From positions 34,786 through 98,785 of the forward strand of contig RCAB01000226.1 of assembly GCA_003640385.1 (NCBI GenBank): a stretch of 64,000 nucleotides of DNA, read 5' to 3'. Of this stretch, positions 62,116-64,000 are shown one piece after another. This stretch comes from Setaria digitata (Eukaryota > Nematoda > Chromadorea > Rhabditida > Setariidae). The position numbers were made by a program, and so were the translations under genes. The notes below the pieces were generated by a model. That model saw only the letters and a list, made by a program, of their open reading frames with translations, searched no databases and was not told where the DNA came from. Numbering within the stretch: position 1 is the stretch's first letter; every line of letters starts with the position of its first letter.

Positions 62116-64000
62116 CAGAACTTATTTATTGTTAGTCAGTCACATCATTTATACATTATGCTACAAATGTTAAGTCAGCAATAATAAATTTTCCATTTGC
62201 CAGAAATCTTGACTAGCAGGACTCAATTTATATCCAATTTAACAAGTGCAAGTAGATATGATGATCCATACATAACATGAACTTTGTCATATACGATTAT
62301 AAGATGCCCAAAATGCCTGTCCAAATTATAGATTGTGAAATTCTTCCTTCTCAGTTCAGAACTGATTTGCTCTTTTCAAATTTATCCCAGTCTGTCTATC
62401 ATTGCTCACTTCTTTCTTATCCTGAATAGTTGACCCCTCTATCAGTTCAAATCGAAAAAAAGAACTACCTTACTGAAAGAATGAAAGGACTGGATATACC
62501 CCTTCAAGAAAGCACAACGTCTCTGATAAAAAATTGAAATAAGCATCAGGCAAATGAAAAAAATTTGATGGTAGATAGTGAACACGAAGAGATTGCTGCA
62601 CAGTTGTAAAATATGTAAGTGGTGAAAGTTGTGAAACATATAAGCAACTTTGCAAAAAGGTTTCGATATGTTATTTTATTTTTAAACAGTGCTTGAAGTG
62701 TTCACAAAGCGTTCAGATGGTACGCTGGGTTAGAGAAGGAAAAATGATAATCTGATATCTGAGGAAGTTCTGGAATTTTATAGAAGTATACTGAATATTT
62801 AACGTCTGAAATATGAGTTTCCGTATTCAACTTGGGTGGTGGTGAATGGCCATTAAGCAGTTACTCCGATGGCGATGAGGACTTCGAGTGCTTGAAAAAA
62901 TATTTGAGAGGAATGAAAATGTTCAGGAAAAGAGCCATCCTAACCAGTTGAACGTTTATGCTGATTCATTTTGCAATAGCAATAACCATCGAGTTAGGAA
63001 ATCTCGCAGTACTTAAGTCCCTTAAAATTGGCAAAATCAAATCGAAGCATAAGTGGAACACAAAAAAAATATATATATAATCCAGAACTGTGCCATTTAT
63101 CTTATATAAGTCTTCAAAACAAAGATGCTAGCAGGCAGTGTCCGACCATTTTCAGGATGGCATGTCAAATAAGTGGTGGAAAAACAGTTATTCCACGAAT
63201 CTAATAGCAACGACTTCTACTGAGCATTTGTCGGAAATGTTTTCAAGATCTTTCTTGAAGAAAGCCATGAGCCCGATGTCAGATATGTTGTAATGATTCG
63301 AAATTAGGCAATCATCTAGGAAACTAGAAGTGAGATATAAAGTATTTGTTAAAAATTTTTTGAAAAATAACAAAAATTTTCCAGCAAACAAATTGTATTA
63401 CCAAAAATTAGTAATAACTAGAAGGATAAAAAAAGAAATCGCTGATCATACTTCAACAGAAAAAAGAATTGTGAGAAATTATGATGAAGGTGTGAGGCTA
63501 ATTACCAAGGTAATTACTACTTAGTAATCGAGAGTTTGACATCCTGACATCCACCGCACTACAATTCCCGCAGATTAGACAGTAATCGAAAGTATTCCTG
63601 TTCAGAAACCCCGCTAAATGCAACGTACTATGTTTATTACTGCACAAAATAAAGGAAACGAGAAGGATAATCTATCAGGACAGAATTTGCAGGCTAATTA
63701 CAGTCACTGATAGGATCAAAATCACATTTCCAGTCCAACTGATAATGACTGCAGTTATTGATAACGATAACGACAACGTAACCAATTGCTTACATCATAA
63801 CTCTTCGTAAGATTCATGTTCCCGTGCTTCCAGTAATGTTTTTTTCCCTCTTTTCTTTCTCTTTAAAAGTCGCTAATTAGAATGCCAATTAGGACTTTTA
63901 AAGTGAGAGGTCCTACTTTTGGCATGTGGTGATTTTTTTGGTCAAACTGACTTTAACAAATAGCTAAATATAAAAAGCGTACGCTTTCCGATGACTTAGA
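62116..64000. other. 3' flank of the glucosidase gene
   Basis: Poly(A) signal at 62183-62188, then about 1.8 kb without a supported gene. Open frames at 63330-63524 and on the minus strand near 63188-63391 lack any recognisable signature. A palindromic element is at 63857-63907. Confidence 0.45.
63857..63907. repeat. Near-perfect palindrome of about 50 bp
   Basis: The arm CTTTAAAAGT plus CTAATTAG is mirrored by CCAATTAGG plus ACTTTTAAAG around an AATG loop, with the match extending outward into CTCT/AGAG. It could be a remnant of a small inverted-repeat element or a strong RNA hairpin. Confidence 0.6.

Overview
This is a window of eukaryotic nuclear DNA, most likely from a clade III (spirurid or filarial) nematode. 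It is AT-rich, with short exons, introns from under 100 bases to several kilobases, tight CAG/TAG acceptors after T runs, and acceptors lying almost on top of start codons, as expected where mRNAs are trans-spliced to a leader. The protein families also fit: a jnk-1 with the worm-style TPY kinase, Galpha subunits with GPA-like architecture, an E75/Rev-erb receptor, and a nematode serpentine receptor. The genus is not determined.

Layout on +: the 3' end of an unrecognised acidic/basic gene (28-492); a complete canonical heterotrimeric G-protein alpha subunit with 9 exons (3358-10536); and a jnk-1 MAP kinase (about 16312-26736). On -: a highly divergent G-alpha-like gene with 8 exons (32624 down to 28841); an E75/Rev-erb-type nuclear receptor with 8 exons (37549 down to 33490); and an MFSD11/UNC-93-like transporter with 9 exons (44203 down to 40655). 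On + again: a divergent copy of the pre-mRNA cleavage factor CFIm25/NUDT21 (46402-47459); a seven-transmembrane chemoreceptor-like gene (51943-54809); and a secreted trefoil plus GH31 alpha-glucosidase with 19 exons (56435-62115). Exons were joined by hand by requiring GT/AG borders and matching codon phase. Every join within the listed exons of both G-alphas, the nuclear receptor, MFSD11, the CFIm25-like gene and the glucosidase is in phase. One junction in the receptor gene and the 5' ends of several genes remain open.

The first 33 kb is rich in signalling genes: a normal G-alpha, a JNK, and a second G-alpha whose GTPase machinery has been dismantled. In that second protein the P-loop and NKxD motif survive, but the catalytic Gln and Arg and the P-loop Glu partnering that Arg are all replaced. 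It is the most interesting object in the window. Second is the CFIm25-like gene, in which residues known to contact the UGUA signal in the human protein are replaced. The intergenic stretches (10.5-16.3, 26.7-28.8, 37.6-40.7, 47.5-51.9 and 62.1-64 kb) show no convincing genes. They hold simple repeats and two imperfect palindromes, and the first jnk-1 intron holds a decayed minus-strand reading frame. No rRNA, tRNA, CRISPR array or intact transposon was seen.
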